The position numbers were made by a program, and so were the translations under genes. 64,000 nucleotides of DNA from Erigeron canadensis (taxonomy: Eukaryota; Streptophyta; Magnoliopsida; Asterales; Asteraceae): assembly GCF_010389155.1 (NCBI RefSeq), contig NC_057767.1:29049295-29113294 (forward strand), given 5' to 3'. Positions 26,531-39,700 of this stretch are shown here, one piece after another. The notes beneath the pieces are model-generated. The model worked only from the letters and a program-made list of their open reading frames with translations. It made no database searches and was not told the DNA's origin. The number at the start of each line of letters is the position of its first letter. Positions within the stretch are counted from its first letter, which is position 1.

Positions 26531-26893
26531 CAGTGCCGGCTTGATAGTAATACATGGTAAGGCACGGGCCTTAGGCCCACCAGCCACTAAGGCCCCCAAA
26601 ACTTCAATATGTTAAGTTAAGCTATGAGTAATTGACTATATGGATGTATTTTAAAGGTTAGTAATTTAATAGTTAATCTAAAAAAAATAGCCGCCTCTAA
26701 TATCTATGAACATGAACCTCATTTTTTTTTTTGAAAATTAAAGTTTCATTACTCATCTAAGGTGATATGAACTTAAATTGAAAGACATGTAGCTTTCTTT
26801 TTCGCTTTCTATGTTTATGTTTATGTTTAGTTTTAACTAGGCCCCCAAAAATTGATCTCGCTTAAAGCCACCAAAAGGCTTAAGCCGGCATTG
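26531..26893. mobile_element. 363-bp hAT-type non-autonomous element
   Basis: The ends are CAGTGCCGGCTT and, inverted, CAATGCCGGCTT (11 of 12 identical). The 8-bp duplication CTCATAAT is exact (26523-26530 and 26894-26901). No coding capacity. Confidence 0.85.
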
Positions 26894-27037
26894 CTCATAA
26901 TCAATATAAAGGTAAGTTTGATGGAAAATCTATCTATTATCAGTAAGGTTTAGGTATCCAAATATATCATAACCATACATTGTTTATTCACAACCATTTG
27001 TTTCCGAAAAAAGGACAACCTCACATGTCGCGAGGTT

Positions 27038-27474
27038 TAATTTCGAACAACTCATCAAGTTCAACTTCAGTGTTTGTCGTGACTTCATTCAAATATGGGA
27101 AATTAACTGGTGTTCTTTAGAGCCGCCTTAGCTGTTTTAACTCTTGTAGGAGTCTCCGTAGCAAGTTCTTCTGTGTTAAATTCGACCTTCATAACTGATG
27201 TAATTCGATGCAACATCTTTGTCTCTACCTCCTTTGTGTTTGCAGTGAGAATGGTATCTAATAGTTTACCAAACTCGGCACTACTAAGTAGGGTTTTACA
27301 AACATGTAGGATGAAGTCTGATATCAACCCAACACATTTAAGATACATATTTTGTAGATCAGATATATCATTGTTAATCAGACATGTGGAATGAATTCTG
27401 ATATCAATTGCATATATGCCACATATTTGCCCAAGCTGGTAAAGGATGCAGCTGCTCCCTTTGTTATTGATCAT
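27038..27474 (-). pseudogene. Unrecognised coding-like relic
   Basis: The minus strand is open for 123 codons (27474-27103), containing EFGKLLDTILTANTKEVETK. After an apparent one-base shift it continues as acidic, coding-looking sequence to about 27038. The composition resembles a real protein, but I recognise no family. It overlaps the edge of duplication copy B and has no clear counterpart in copy A. It may be a decayed transposon or host gene fragment. Confidence 0.3.
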
Positions 27475-27660
27475 TTGGTATGGGTCGACAACCTGGGCTG
27501 CTGCAACATTATGACCTCTTACAAGTTACAATTCAACAGTGTGTTCCAAATCAAGTCCAAACATTCTTCAGGGCATTATGGAAAAACAACAACCTTAATT
27601 AAGTGCTTTAAACTTAAAAACATTAAACCAGAGGCTACTTTTGATGATCTTGCTTTCTTC

Positions 27661-30600
27661 TTATATAAAAACAAGTACATGTTCGTAGAATGAAATGTTG
27701 TTAGGCTGTCCAAAATAACCAAGACATGAAAATCCCTTTAGAATTCCAATTGGCTCATAAAATGTTACCCCGTTATTACCGGGAGCTCTTTCGGTTATGA
27801 CCCATATTTTTCTATAGGTCTTTATAGGTTTCACTGGTAATCCTCCCAAATCTATGGTCCCTTTTGCGAAAGCTTCCCCTGAAATTGAAATGATCAAATT
27901 AATACATGGCCCATATTTATTTTTACCTTCTTTTCTTAAACAATATATGTCCATAAAAAGACATAAGCACACAATGTTTTTATTGATACAACCAATTCTC
28001 AATAATAAGTTGTATGCCTATGACTATCATAAATCAGATGAGATATATTTTTATTTCACACGTACTATCATCGTTTTTCAGCATATATTATATGTTAGAA
28101 GATAAGACCAAATCAAGATTAAAGATAGAAGATATCGGATCAGAACAAATCATCATTTCCGGATTTAGGAGATATCAACTTGGTCATCAAGAAACAAGTT
28201 TTCAAGAATTGATTTAGTTTCCGTATTTACATGTTCTCTTCTTGTATAAATTGAGGAACTCCTCCATCATATTATATATCAATAAAAACATACAATTCAA
28301 ATCATAAACATTAACATGGTATCAGAGCTAGTAATTCTAGCATCATCATCTACCTTTTAACCTCATCAAACCAGTATCATTATCATCAGATTTAAGCTAC
28401 CATGGGCGATCAACCCGGCAGCTCTGATTCAGAATTGGCCTTACAATTAGCCAATTTTCTACAAAACAACTCTAATCAACAATCACAAATCCCGAAACTT
28501 TCTGATAATCTTCAGATTAATCTGAAGTTAAATAGCCAAAACTATGCCTTATGGACTCGAATGATTCGAGTTGCCATAGGCGGAAAATCAAAAAACCTTT
28601 TAAATCACTTAACCGAAAACCCACCTGAAAAATTATCATCAGAAAAATACGAGATATGGGAGCAAGAAGACCTGATCGTTTTTTCTTGGCTCATTCAAAA
28701 CATCGAGCCAACCATAGCCGGAAATCTAACCGAGTTTTCCACATCAAAAGAATTATGGGATGCCTTGGTAACAACATACAGTAGCGGCAAAGACAAATTG
28801 CAAGCTTTTAATCTCCATGTAAAAGCCAACGAGTTGAAGCAACATGATAAAACCCTTGAGGATTTCTGGATTTCTCTCCAAGGTGTATGGGGGGAAATAG
28901 ATCGGATTGATCCCAATCCAATGAAGTGCCCTGATGATATAAAAACATATTCACAAATCCGATCGGATCAAAAACTATTCCAATTTTTGAATGGATTAGA
29001 TCGGAAATTCAATACAATAAAAAGGGAGATACTTCGAACCAACCCTGTTCCAACTGCTGAAGCAGCCTATGCCACTGTCCGAAAAGAAGCTGCTCACCAA
29101 AAGATTTTGGGAGCAACTACCACTGAATCACAAGGTGTCGCCGCCGGGTTGATTGCCGGAGAAATCAACGGCGGCGGTTTTGTGTCCAAAGGCTACCGAC
29201 GATACGACGGCAAGAAAAAGGAGATCCAGGATGATAAATCACAACTAACGTGTGATGAATGTGGCATGTCTCGACACACACGAGATCAGTGTTTCGAGAT
29301 AATCGGATATCCCGAGTAGTGGACGGACAATCACAAGACGGCGGCCAAGAAAAACTTCAAGAAAAATTATACCACCAAATCGAGCACTGCCACCCCTACC
29401 GCCAAAGCCAATACCACCAAAGAAAGTGATAATCGAAAATCGGAGACTAGGTTCGGTGGCATAGCGGCGGCCGGAGTTGATAAAGGGGAAGGGGAGTTTT
29501 CGGTGGTTGAAGGTAACAGGAATGGGGAAATACAAAAATATCCCAAGTTTCCATATAAATCTATATATATGTGTGATAATAATAAAAGGGTTTATAAGCC
29601 ACATGGGCCGTACAACAGTGGGCCGAAATGGTTTGGGCCAATGGAGAAACAAGGGGGAGCCCATATCACTAAGCCCAGCTGCAATAAATCAAATGGGTCA
29701 TGGATTTTTGACTGTGGTGCAACCGATACCATGACCTATGACCCAACCGATTTTTCTGTTTTTTCAAAACCAAAAAGAACCAAAATTGAAGTTGCAAATA
29801 AGCAAAAAATGGTTGTTAAAAATGGTGGAACCGTCAAAATTTCTCCAAATATCAATCTAACCAATTGTCTCTATGTTCCTTCTTTGTCACATAAACTTTT
29901 GTCAATAAGTCATGTGACAAAAGAGCTCAATTGTTCTGTTCTTATGCATCCACACTTTTGTCTGTTACAGGATATCAGGACGGGATGGATCATTGGGCGT
30001 GGCACTGAGAGAGGAGGACTGTATTATGTTGATGAAGTTACTGATAATGGAAAGGTGATGCTAGCTCATGGAACTAATGAAAGACAGGCTTGGTTATGGC
30101 ATAGAAGACTGGGAGATCCTTCAGTTAGTTATTTGCATACTTTGTTTTCGAATCTTTTTCCTTTAAATAAAACAATTTCTTGTGAGACTTGCATTTTAGC
30201 CAAAAGTCACAGACAAACCTTTAGACCCACCAATACTAGAGTTAAAGATCCTTTTTCGTTAGTTCATTCAGATGTGTGGGGTCCTGCTCCAGTGGTTGGG
30301 GGTCAGAATTTCAAATATTATGTAATTTTTGTTGATGATTGCACTCGGATGACTTGGATTTATTTTTTGAAACATAAAGGTGAAGTTTATGATAGATTTA
30401 CCATTTTTTATGCCATGGTTCAAACTCAATTTCAAAAATCTATCAAAGTTGTTAGAACAGATAATGGTGGAGAATATGTGAACACTCAAATGAACCTTTT
30501 TTTTCAATCCAAAGGGATAGTTCATCAAACCACCTGTCCTCATACCCTGAACAAAATGGTGTCGCTGAAAGAAAGAATAGGCTACTATTAGAAATGGCTA

Positions 30601-33418
30601 GGGCTTTGATAATTGAATCTGCTGTCCCTAAAAGTTTTTGGCCCGAAGCTATAGCAACTGCCACCTACTTGATTAACCGACTTCCTACAAAAATCTTAAA
30701 AATGAAAACACCGCTCAAAATCCTTGCCAATTATCATAATCTTCCTCCAGCTCTCACACTCCCACCTAGAGTTTTTGGGTGTACAGTGTTTGTACATATC
30801 CCAAAAACTTATCGTGATAAACTTGACCCTTGTGCCGAAAAATGTGTTTTTGTGGGATATGGGGTTACCCAAAAGGGATATAGGTGTTACAATCCAAAAA
30901 CTCGTCATATGTTTACTACAATGAATTGTGATTTCCTTGAAACCAAGTACTTTTACTCCCCACAACACAGTGGTCAGGGGGAGGAACAAAGTGACTCATT
31001 GGGTTGGTTGAGTTATACTTCAGTAACTGATTCTCCAGAAAAACAGAATACATCAGCTGATCCCGTGAATGAAGAACAGTCCTCTCCTCAAAGTGTCAAC
31101 GAACATACAGTCCCGAGCCTGATATCCGAGGTAAGTGAATCTATACCTAGTCATTTAGTTAATAATGAGAGTATCTTAGATGATTTACAAGATTCTACAG
31201 AAGATGAAGTACAAGCTGGGGTAGAAGAAGCAGTGACAGTCCCAGAAAAATATGTACTTCCTCCCAGGTCAACCAGAGGGATACCTGCAAAACGATATTC
31301 TCCAGAAAAAATTTCTCGAAACTCTAGGTATCCTATAGCCAACATTGCAGGCAGATTTTCTGAAGAAGCAAAAGCTTTCATTGCTGCATTATACTCAGAA
31401 TCAATTCCATCAAGAATAGAAGATGCTTTGAAATTGAAAATTTGGAAAGTTGCCATGGAGACTGAGATGGATGCTCTTATAAAGAATGATACATGGGATA
31501 TATGTGTTCTGCCTAAAGGAAAGAACCAGTAGGATGTAGGTGGATCTATACAGTCAAGTATAAACCAGATGGTGCCATAGAGAGATATAAAGCTAGGTTG
31601 GTTGCTAAAGGATACACTCAAACATATGGGATTGACTATTCTGAAACGTTCTCTCCAGTTGTGAAGATAGATACAATAAGGGTTCTCTTTTCAATAGCCG
31701 CAAATCAAGGGTGGTCTCTTCATCAATTTGATGTTAAGAATGCCTTTTTACACGGAGAATTGAAAGAAGAGGTTTATATGGAAGCTCCTCCAGGTTTTTC
31801 TCATGGTTTTAAACAAGGAGAAGTGTGTAAGTTGAAGAAGTCTTTATATGGATTGAAGCAGTCACCTAGGGCGTGGTTTGGAAGATTTACTCAAGCAATG
31901 AAGAAATATGGATACAAACAGAGCAACTCAGATCATACCTTATTTCTCAATCATAAAGGAAATCTGGTAACATGTCTAATAATTTATGTTGATGACATGA
32001 TTATTACTGGAAATGATGAAAAAGAGATTAAGAAATTGAAGGAAGCATTATTTGCGAAATTTGAGATGAAAGACTTGGGAAACCTTAAGTATTTTCTTGG
32101 AATTGAAGTTATGAGATCACAGCAAGGAATTTTTATTTGTCAGAAGAAATATATATTGGACCTTTTAGCTGAAACCGGAATGATTGATTGTAAACCAGCA
32201 GATACACCCATGATTATGAATCAAAAATTGTTTATGAAACTAAATGGAAAGCTTGCTGATAAGAAAAAATATCAACGGATGGTGGGGAAGCTGATTTACC
32301 TTGCTCATACTCGACCAGATATAGCATATGCTGTTGGAGTGGTGAGTCAATTCATGCACCAGCCTCAAGAAGAACACTTGGATGCAGTTATAAGGATTAT
32401 CAGATACCTCAAAGGAACTCCTGATCATGGAGTACTGTTTAAAGCAAATGGTCATCTAACGATTCAAATCTATACAGATGCTGATTGGGCTGGAGATAAA
32501 GGGAACAGAAGATCAACTTCAGGATACTTTTCTCTTGTAGGAGGAAATCTTGTCACATGGAAAAGTAAGAAGCAGAAAGTTGTCTCACTATCAAGTGCAG
32601 AAGCTGAATTTCGAGGTATAGCTAAAGGTCTAGCAGAAGCACTATGGTTGAAGAAACTTGTGACCGAGTTAGGATTCGCCTCCAAAGAAAGTATACGGAT
32701 CATGTGCGATAATGAAGCAGCAATTCAGATTTCAGAAAATCCGGTTCAACATGATCGAACCAAACATGTAGAGGTTGATCGTCATTTTATCAAAGAAAAA
32801 CTTGAAGATGGGATTATCAAAATACCGTTTGTTAAGTCTGAATAACAACTTGTAGATATCTTAACTAAAGCTGTGGGAACAGTTATGTTTCGTAAGTGTT
32901 TGAGCAAGTTGAACTTTGGTAATCCCGATGTCCAACTTGAGGTGGAGTGTTAGAAGATAAGACCAAATCAAGATTAAAGATAGAAGATATCGGATCAGAA
33001 CAAATCATCATTTCCGGATTTACGAGATATCAACTTGGTCATCAAGAAACAAGTTTTCAAGAATTGATTTAGTTTCCGTATTTACATGTTCTCTTCTTGT
33101 ATAAATTGAGGAACTCCTCCATCATATTATATATCAATAAAAACATACAATTCAAATCATAAACATTAACATTATATATTTAATATCAATGTGCGCTATT
33201 TTGAAAAATAAATGTGTACGTGGTTACATATATTTGTCACATATTACGCGGGATAATAATACAGTATGTGTATACCTGGAGACCATTTGGGCAAATAAGG
33301 GAGAAATTGAAATGTACGTAGTCTGAATATTGTCAACCGAGCCAACCATTGTTGGTCCTTTGAGAAAGAGGATGAAAAGCAAAATGAAGAGGCTGCTAGT
33401 TGTAGTCGAGGAATCCAT
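27661..33418 (-). pseudogene. Vps62/DUF946-family gene, copy B, intron split by a copia element
   Basis: Exon 1 is 33418-33276. It begins with a Met and a hydrophobic signal-like segment (SSLFILLFILFLK). After a change of reading frame it ends FQFLPYLPKWSP at donor CCAG|GTATAC in phase 1. Exon 2 (27878-27661, acceptor TTTCAG) continues in the matching phase with GEAFAKGTIDLGGLPVK and TFYEPIGILKGFSCLGYFG, the conserved plant DUF946 (Vps62-like) core. The intron holds a 5.1-kb copia element. The frame change in exon 1 and the stop after HVLVFI, shared with copy A, mark it as a pseudogene. The stop predates the duplication. Family members run to about 550 residues; the remaining C-terminal exons were not found. 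The function of the family in plants is not established. Confidence 0.7.
28093..33171 (+). mobile_element. Ty1/copia LTR retrotransposon, full length (5079 bp), recent
   Basis: Two 224-bp LTRs (28093-28316 and 32948-33171) differ at one position. The 5-bp duplication TTATA is exact (28088-28092 and 33172-33176). The element has a primer-binding site, a purine tract, and gag-protease-integrase-RT-RNase H in copia order. Short LTRs and about 5 kb total suggest the Ale lineage (inference). The coding region carries two in-frame stops and two frameshifts, so this copy is not autonomous. It sits inside the intron of the Vps62-like pseudogene, in opposite orientation. Confidence 0.97.
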
Positions 33419-33673
33419 GTTGGTGCTGGCAGAAGAGAATGTAAGTATCTAAGGGATTATGGTCTATTTATTAAGATTTTTGACTATGAGATGACCCATA
33501 TGAATTCGAATACTACTTTCTACATTTGTGGGTGGTTTACTGCGTGGTTTGGTTTTTCGGAATGCTTAGGTTGTATCATAAACATGGTTCAGGAGTATGA
33601 GTAATATGATGTGAGCAATAACAGTTTTATGTAAATATAGCTTTTTGATTGGTTAATGATTAGAAAACTCTCT

Positions 33674-33706
<33 letters not shown>

Positions 33707-36700
33707 AATAATTATATATAGTTATATTTATCATAGATTGTAAATCCAGATCAAATAAACATTAATACTCGGTAATATAATTATGAAATTCAAGAGAAAA
33801 AATAACTATAACTTTATTTTAGAAAAAAAAATCTTAATTTTATATTAATACAACTCAAAATCATAAACTTAATATAACTTAATGCATTTATACAAAACTC
33901 GAATTTCAAAGAGTCTTTTTTTTTTTTTTTGCTCTACAATTCTATATACGCACATTCTACAATTTATATTCTCAACTTAATAAGTTCATAAATTCATTGA
34001 GTTTATTCAAGAAAATATCTTCAGAAAATGAGTCACAAAACGTCAATTATTTTGAGAAACTCGATCGTTCGACCTGTTGGACCCGTAAAGTTATCATTCG
34101 TTTTGAAATTAACCAGTTAAACCAATTTGCTGTTTATTTCTAATAGCCCAATTTACCCAACAACATAAAAAAATTAGCCAAATAAACCCAACTAAAAGAA
34201 TTTGGGTATAGATTGTTAGCCTGTTAGGTAAATTGCCGTTAAAAAAATTATAGAAAAGAGAGAACGTAAGTAATCTAGTTGTTGTAAAATACATGGAAAC
34301 CAAATATACGAATGTTATATATATTAGGTAAACATCCATTCAAATGTTCAATATGAATGATACAACTAACTTATGTTATAAAGCCTAAAGCTCATGATTT
34401 ACCTACTTACATCTTCATTTGAATTTAACAACTAATTGCTTCTAGAATGTTATTTTTTATAAAATAATCATATCCATGTTTCTGCATCATTTGTGAGGAT
34501 GCTTTTGTAATTTGCACCATTTTTTTTGTTTTTTATCTAATTGATTAAAAATCGTTTTAGCAATCAGATGCAATTTTTATATGTCAATGTATCTTTAGTA
34601 TTTTATAAAGAATCAAATAAATCTGCAGCAACCAATTATTAATATATGGACTAATACATGGAAAAACTTGAGGCTTTATGATTTGGTTAAAAACAAGATG
34701 TGAGCAAAATGTCTCCAGACTTGAGAAATGACTTTTTCAGAAAAATTGAGTTCTCGGAAACTTAAGAGATAGAGTATATATAAAAAAGTAGTTGCATTTG
34801 ATCCAATATCAATGAATCAAGACAATTACACAAGCAGTGACGTTGTTGCTCCTAATCCATTAACCGTATGTTCTCGATCACAGAATAACTTGAAACACTG
34901 CACATTATATGGACACAGTTTTAATAATGGTTAAAATGATATATATATATATATATATATATATATGGGGATAGGAATATAAGGTTGTCGGGTATCTAAG
35001 CTTAGGTGTGGAACACTCACATATTATTTTTTTAATCCATAAAAATCATGGGGGCTCATGCATTTATTCATTAAACAAGAAATAATAAAATATTAGTATG
35101 TGAGGGGTTCCACACCTAAGCTTAGGTGCCGGACAGCCTTATATTCCCTTTTCCCTATATATATATAGGGTAAACACTCCGGTGAGAACACTTTTAAAAA
35201 ATAAACAGGGTGAGAACACTTAAAAACATCATTTTGATGCATTAAAAGTCCATAAAACTAACATAGTCCAGAACTGATTATCATTACTTAAGTGTTTAAC
35301 AACACATTGAGCCGTCAAAATCAAAAAAATCAAGTTTTTTGTTTGGATGCATCATTTTGAAGAATATGCATCCAAGATGGATACACAAAAAAAAACATGA
35401 TTTTCTTGATTTTGACATGTCAATATATTGTTAAACACTAAAATAATGATAATTAGTTATACACTATGTTAGTTTTATAAACTTTTAATACATCAAAATA
35501 TAGTTTTTAAGTGTTCTTATTTGTTTTTATTTTAATTTAGTTCTCATTTGATAATCACCATATATATATATATATATATATATAAAGTCCAAATTCATGT
35601 ATCTTATTTATATGGCATACGTTTTAGTTGTTGGATGACGTATTAGAATTACTTAAATAGAATCTCTTGTTTGTAAAATGTGCATTAAAACCAAAATTAA
35701 AGGAAATGAAATCTAGCAGGGCCCCAATCAAAAGTAGAATCACTTTGGCTACAAAGTTCATCATACCCCTTGCCTATATCTAAAGTCCAATTCTCAAATA
35801 ATTAATCATAACTTAATTACAAGCTATAGATACTAAAGACTAATCCACTTACTTGAATATATCGACATTTGGATATTGACGTTAAGTGCATACTTTTTTA
35901 GTAGCCATGAAAACCGGCCACTACATGGGAGAAATTTTATACACGGATTATTATGAAAAGTAAGTTTGTTAATTTTTATGGCGGTGTCGACGCGTCAAGC
36001 GTTTTCTAACCTGTATATAGTGTGAGGGATTGGCGCTATGCACTTCAAAGCTCAATACGATGAGGTCCTTCCAAGATAAAGTATTACAATTAAATATCTT
36101 ACAAGCACTAATTATGTACAATTTTGAAGATGAAGGGGTGATCAAGTATATATAATTTCGGTTAGTTTATAGATCTGTCCTCGTGGTTAGTTCGTGCGCT
36201 AGCTGTTAGAATTTAATCTAGCTCTTCGATCATCTGACATTTTACAATTTACATATGACCGCCTAGCTTTCACCTTAATTATTTTTGGGTTCATTACTTG
36301 CTATGTTGTTTTATTTTATCTTTACTTATAATCATTCGTGCACCATAATCATATATCATAAAATCGTGTTAAGATGTTGTAGTGGACTACTAGTTTTGAT
36401 GATTATTATATGGATTACCTCCTTCCCTGAAGCATATATATCATTTAGGTGGCCCTTCACTTTCACTGAGTTTACAGAATGTTATTATTTGAAAACGTAA
36501 AATTAGTTTTTACAGTATTAAATGACTTAGTAAAGTTTTTATTATAAACATAAAGTGTGGCACAATTATTCTTTTATCATCATCATCATTTACTTATGTG
36601 CATTTCTTAAGCACGTGATACAATTACACTATTATGCATAAGTAACACAACCAAAGTTTCTTGTGCCTTCACTTTTATGCAAATTTTTTATATGAGAACT

Positions 36701-39700
36701 AGTCATTTGCCCGTGATGTGGAGGTGTGTCGGTGGTGACAGGTGGTGGTGGCGGCGATAGCAAAGACAGTGAAGGTGGCTGTGGTGGTGGAGACGGGTGG
36801 CTGCACCGACGGTGTGATTATTAATGTAAAAGTATTTGCTATAAGAGGGTAGTATATTTATTTTTATGGTTGAAAGATATATGTTATAAATAATTTCATT
36901 AAGGGTATTAGATATATTAGGTAGATCAAGTTCTTTAAAAAAATTTAGAAGGCATAAATGTTTTATAAGGTAATATAGAAGTATATATAGATATAGATAT
37001 GAGATCGGTACACAGTTATATTAGTCATAGGTATAACCGTATAAGTATTCAATATAAAGTCGATAGTACAAATTTATTCAATATAAAGTAATTATGTTAG
37101 AGTGACTAGTTCTTTTTCTACATAGGTAATTACATATCATATTTTCAGCAAGAACTCGCAAGTTTTTAATTGAAATATGAAAGTGCTAAACTGTTGCTGC
37201 TTACACAGTCAGTTACGTATTTTTCTCAATTAAGTTCGTTTGAATATTTCCCTTTATCTCAATTGTATTAAGTATATTTGTCACTCGATAACCTTGATAT
37301 AATTCATAACTAGAAGTTTGATTAACCATTGAATTTATGTAGCAATAGATTGTTTTGGTCAAGATGTCTAAACTTTAATAGTTTAACCACAAGTAATTTG
37401 ATTCATATTAGTTTAAGCCTAAGTTTAAATGGAAGGAGGTTCGGTTGGGCTATATGTGAAGGACTAAATTGAATAAATGTATAATCAAAGTACATAAAGA
37501 CACGTGATTAGGGACTAATGACGATTATATGAATTTGGTTTGAGATGTTATGACTCTTGGGCTCTAAACGGGCTTAACTGACAGGAAACAATGAAGTTAG
37601 ACTAAAATAACAAACCCAATGAGGATGTTTTGTTTGAGTTATATAAGTTTGGGCCCAGAGGCTTTGTACTGATAACTCCATATGGCCATATCCAATAGCT
37701 ATGAAACTGGGCTGTAACGCAAAAACCGGTAGTTAAGTGAAACCTACCGGTTTAGTTGGCTTAACTAATTAACCTGTATTTTCATAAAAATGATATTCAA
37801 AATATTACAATGTAATAATAATATGCTTACCACTCATTAAAAACTAGTAGCAAATAGTAGAATCTAAAAAAGTATAAGTATTAAATTTTACAAACAATTT
37901 AAACTAACATTTTGATCAGGGTCGGCCCGGGGGTGGGCCAAGTGGGCGATAGCCCGTAGCATCACAATCGAAACGGGGCATCAAGCTACGTATTTAGGTT
38001 TTCAAGTTGTGTTATACGTATTGGATTCATTTAGGCAGCTAAATATGTTGTAATATGTTTATTTAGATATCAAAGCTATGATATGTTAGTCATAGAAGGC
38101 AAAATTGAGTAAAACAAATCTTTTATAATGCTTTAATGGGTGTAGGGGAATCGGAAGTTGCAGTCGACAGGAGAGAGACGAAACTTCAAAAAACAACCAC
38201 ATGTTAGTTTTTAACATTTTCATTTGCAACCCTCTAATTTTAAAACATTTCAAGATAAACTTTTAGTTTTCAAAACTCTTTTATATTTCAATCTTGTATT
38301 TTATCAAAAAAAAAAAAAAATACTTCTAATACACAATGAAATTATAAAATAATAATCCAATATGTTTGAATAATAACATATTATATTTAAATACTTTATC
38401 TATTTTGGTAACTTTTATAAAACAACATATGTTAAATATTCAAGTACATATTTTTAAATATAACATGAAATATTTGAACTTTGAAACCTAATGGAAGTTT
38501 TGAAAAAATAGTGACATGGTGATGAAGTAAGTAAAGATTTTTAAAACTAAAGCTTCTTAAAGTTATATTTACCGAGCTAAAAAAATTCAAAGCAGACAAA
38601 ATGAATTACAAGATTTAAGTTTTTAGCTAATATGGATTATATCAAAAGTAAATAAAGTCTTTGCAACCACAAATGCACATACACACTATTTTTTATGGTT
38701 CATTACAATATATTTTAATTAGATTTAAAGTTTTCTCTTAGTATAATTCATTTTAGTTATATTTATCTAATTATGTTTTGTTTAAATTTTTTTTACGGGC
38801 ATAATTTGATCTTTGCCCTGAGCATTCGAATATACAGGATCGGCCCTGATTTTGATATACAATTCATACTAAATAAGTAATTAACAACATTTGAATCTAA
38901 TACTAACGAGTATAATGCAACTAGAGGGATATCTGTGCGTTGCAGCGGCACCTGTGGAAAAAGAAAGGTGGTTAAATGTGGGGGTATCATGAACAAAAAA
39001 CAATGGGCTGTATTGAATAGAAATACACGTAATACAACTAATAATTTTAATCGAATATAGAAATTAAACTGAGATCTTGTTTTTTACATCAACTAAATCT
39101 TATCAAACCAACGTTTTAAAAATTAAAATAAAATTGAAAAAAAAAAACTACTTTCAATCTACATGACTATACATAGTGAACAACATGCAAACATCAACAT
39201 ACCACAATATCCATTACCTAAACGCACAAACATCTCTATTCCAAAAAAATGAATGATAGATACGTAGATGCATATGATTTTTCTAAGGGTATTTTAGAAA
39301 ATTCAGGAATAAAGTGTTTGGGAAAGTGTAAATTATAAGGGTAAAATAGGGAATTTAAAAATGGAGTGTTTAATTTGATGAGGGGTAGTTTGTTTATATA
39401 GGGAATATAGATATAGATATACTTTACTACTTAGATTAGTGGTCAGGCTTTCTAACAAGCATAATTTAATGTGTTTTCCCGAAAAGTGACTAATGTCTAA
39501 TAAGTACAATACAAGTCTGGATTTTTCCGATAGTTTCCAACATATATTCCGATATATTATTTACCGCTCTAATCGAGTTCAGTAATGTCCCAATAAAATG
39601 GTTAAAACAAGTTTAGTAGACTGGCTTTTGATCGAACATGTCTACCCCTGAATTGTTGATCATATATTAAATTCTATTTGATTAGAAGACGTGAAGAATA

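Larger units (their letters stand above)
27400..35980 (+). repeat. Segmental duplication copy B
   Basis: This is the counterpart of 19655-25575. It keeps the first exon and full intron of the Vps62-like locus, and has gained a copia element (28093-33171) and two MITEs (34967-35155 and 35168-35560). The copies are separated by about 1.8 kb of unrelated sequence with two hAT elements. Boundaries are good to about 30 bp by eye. Confidence 0.85.
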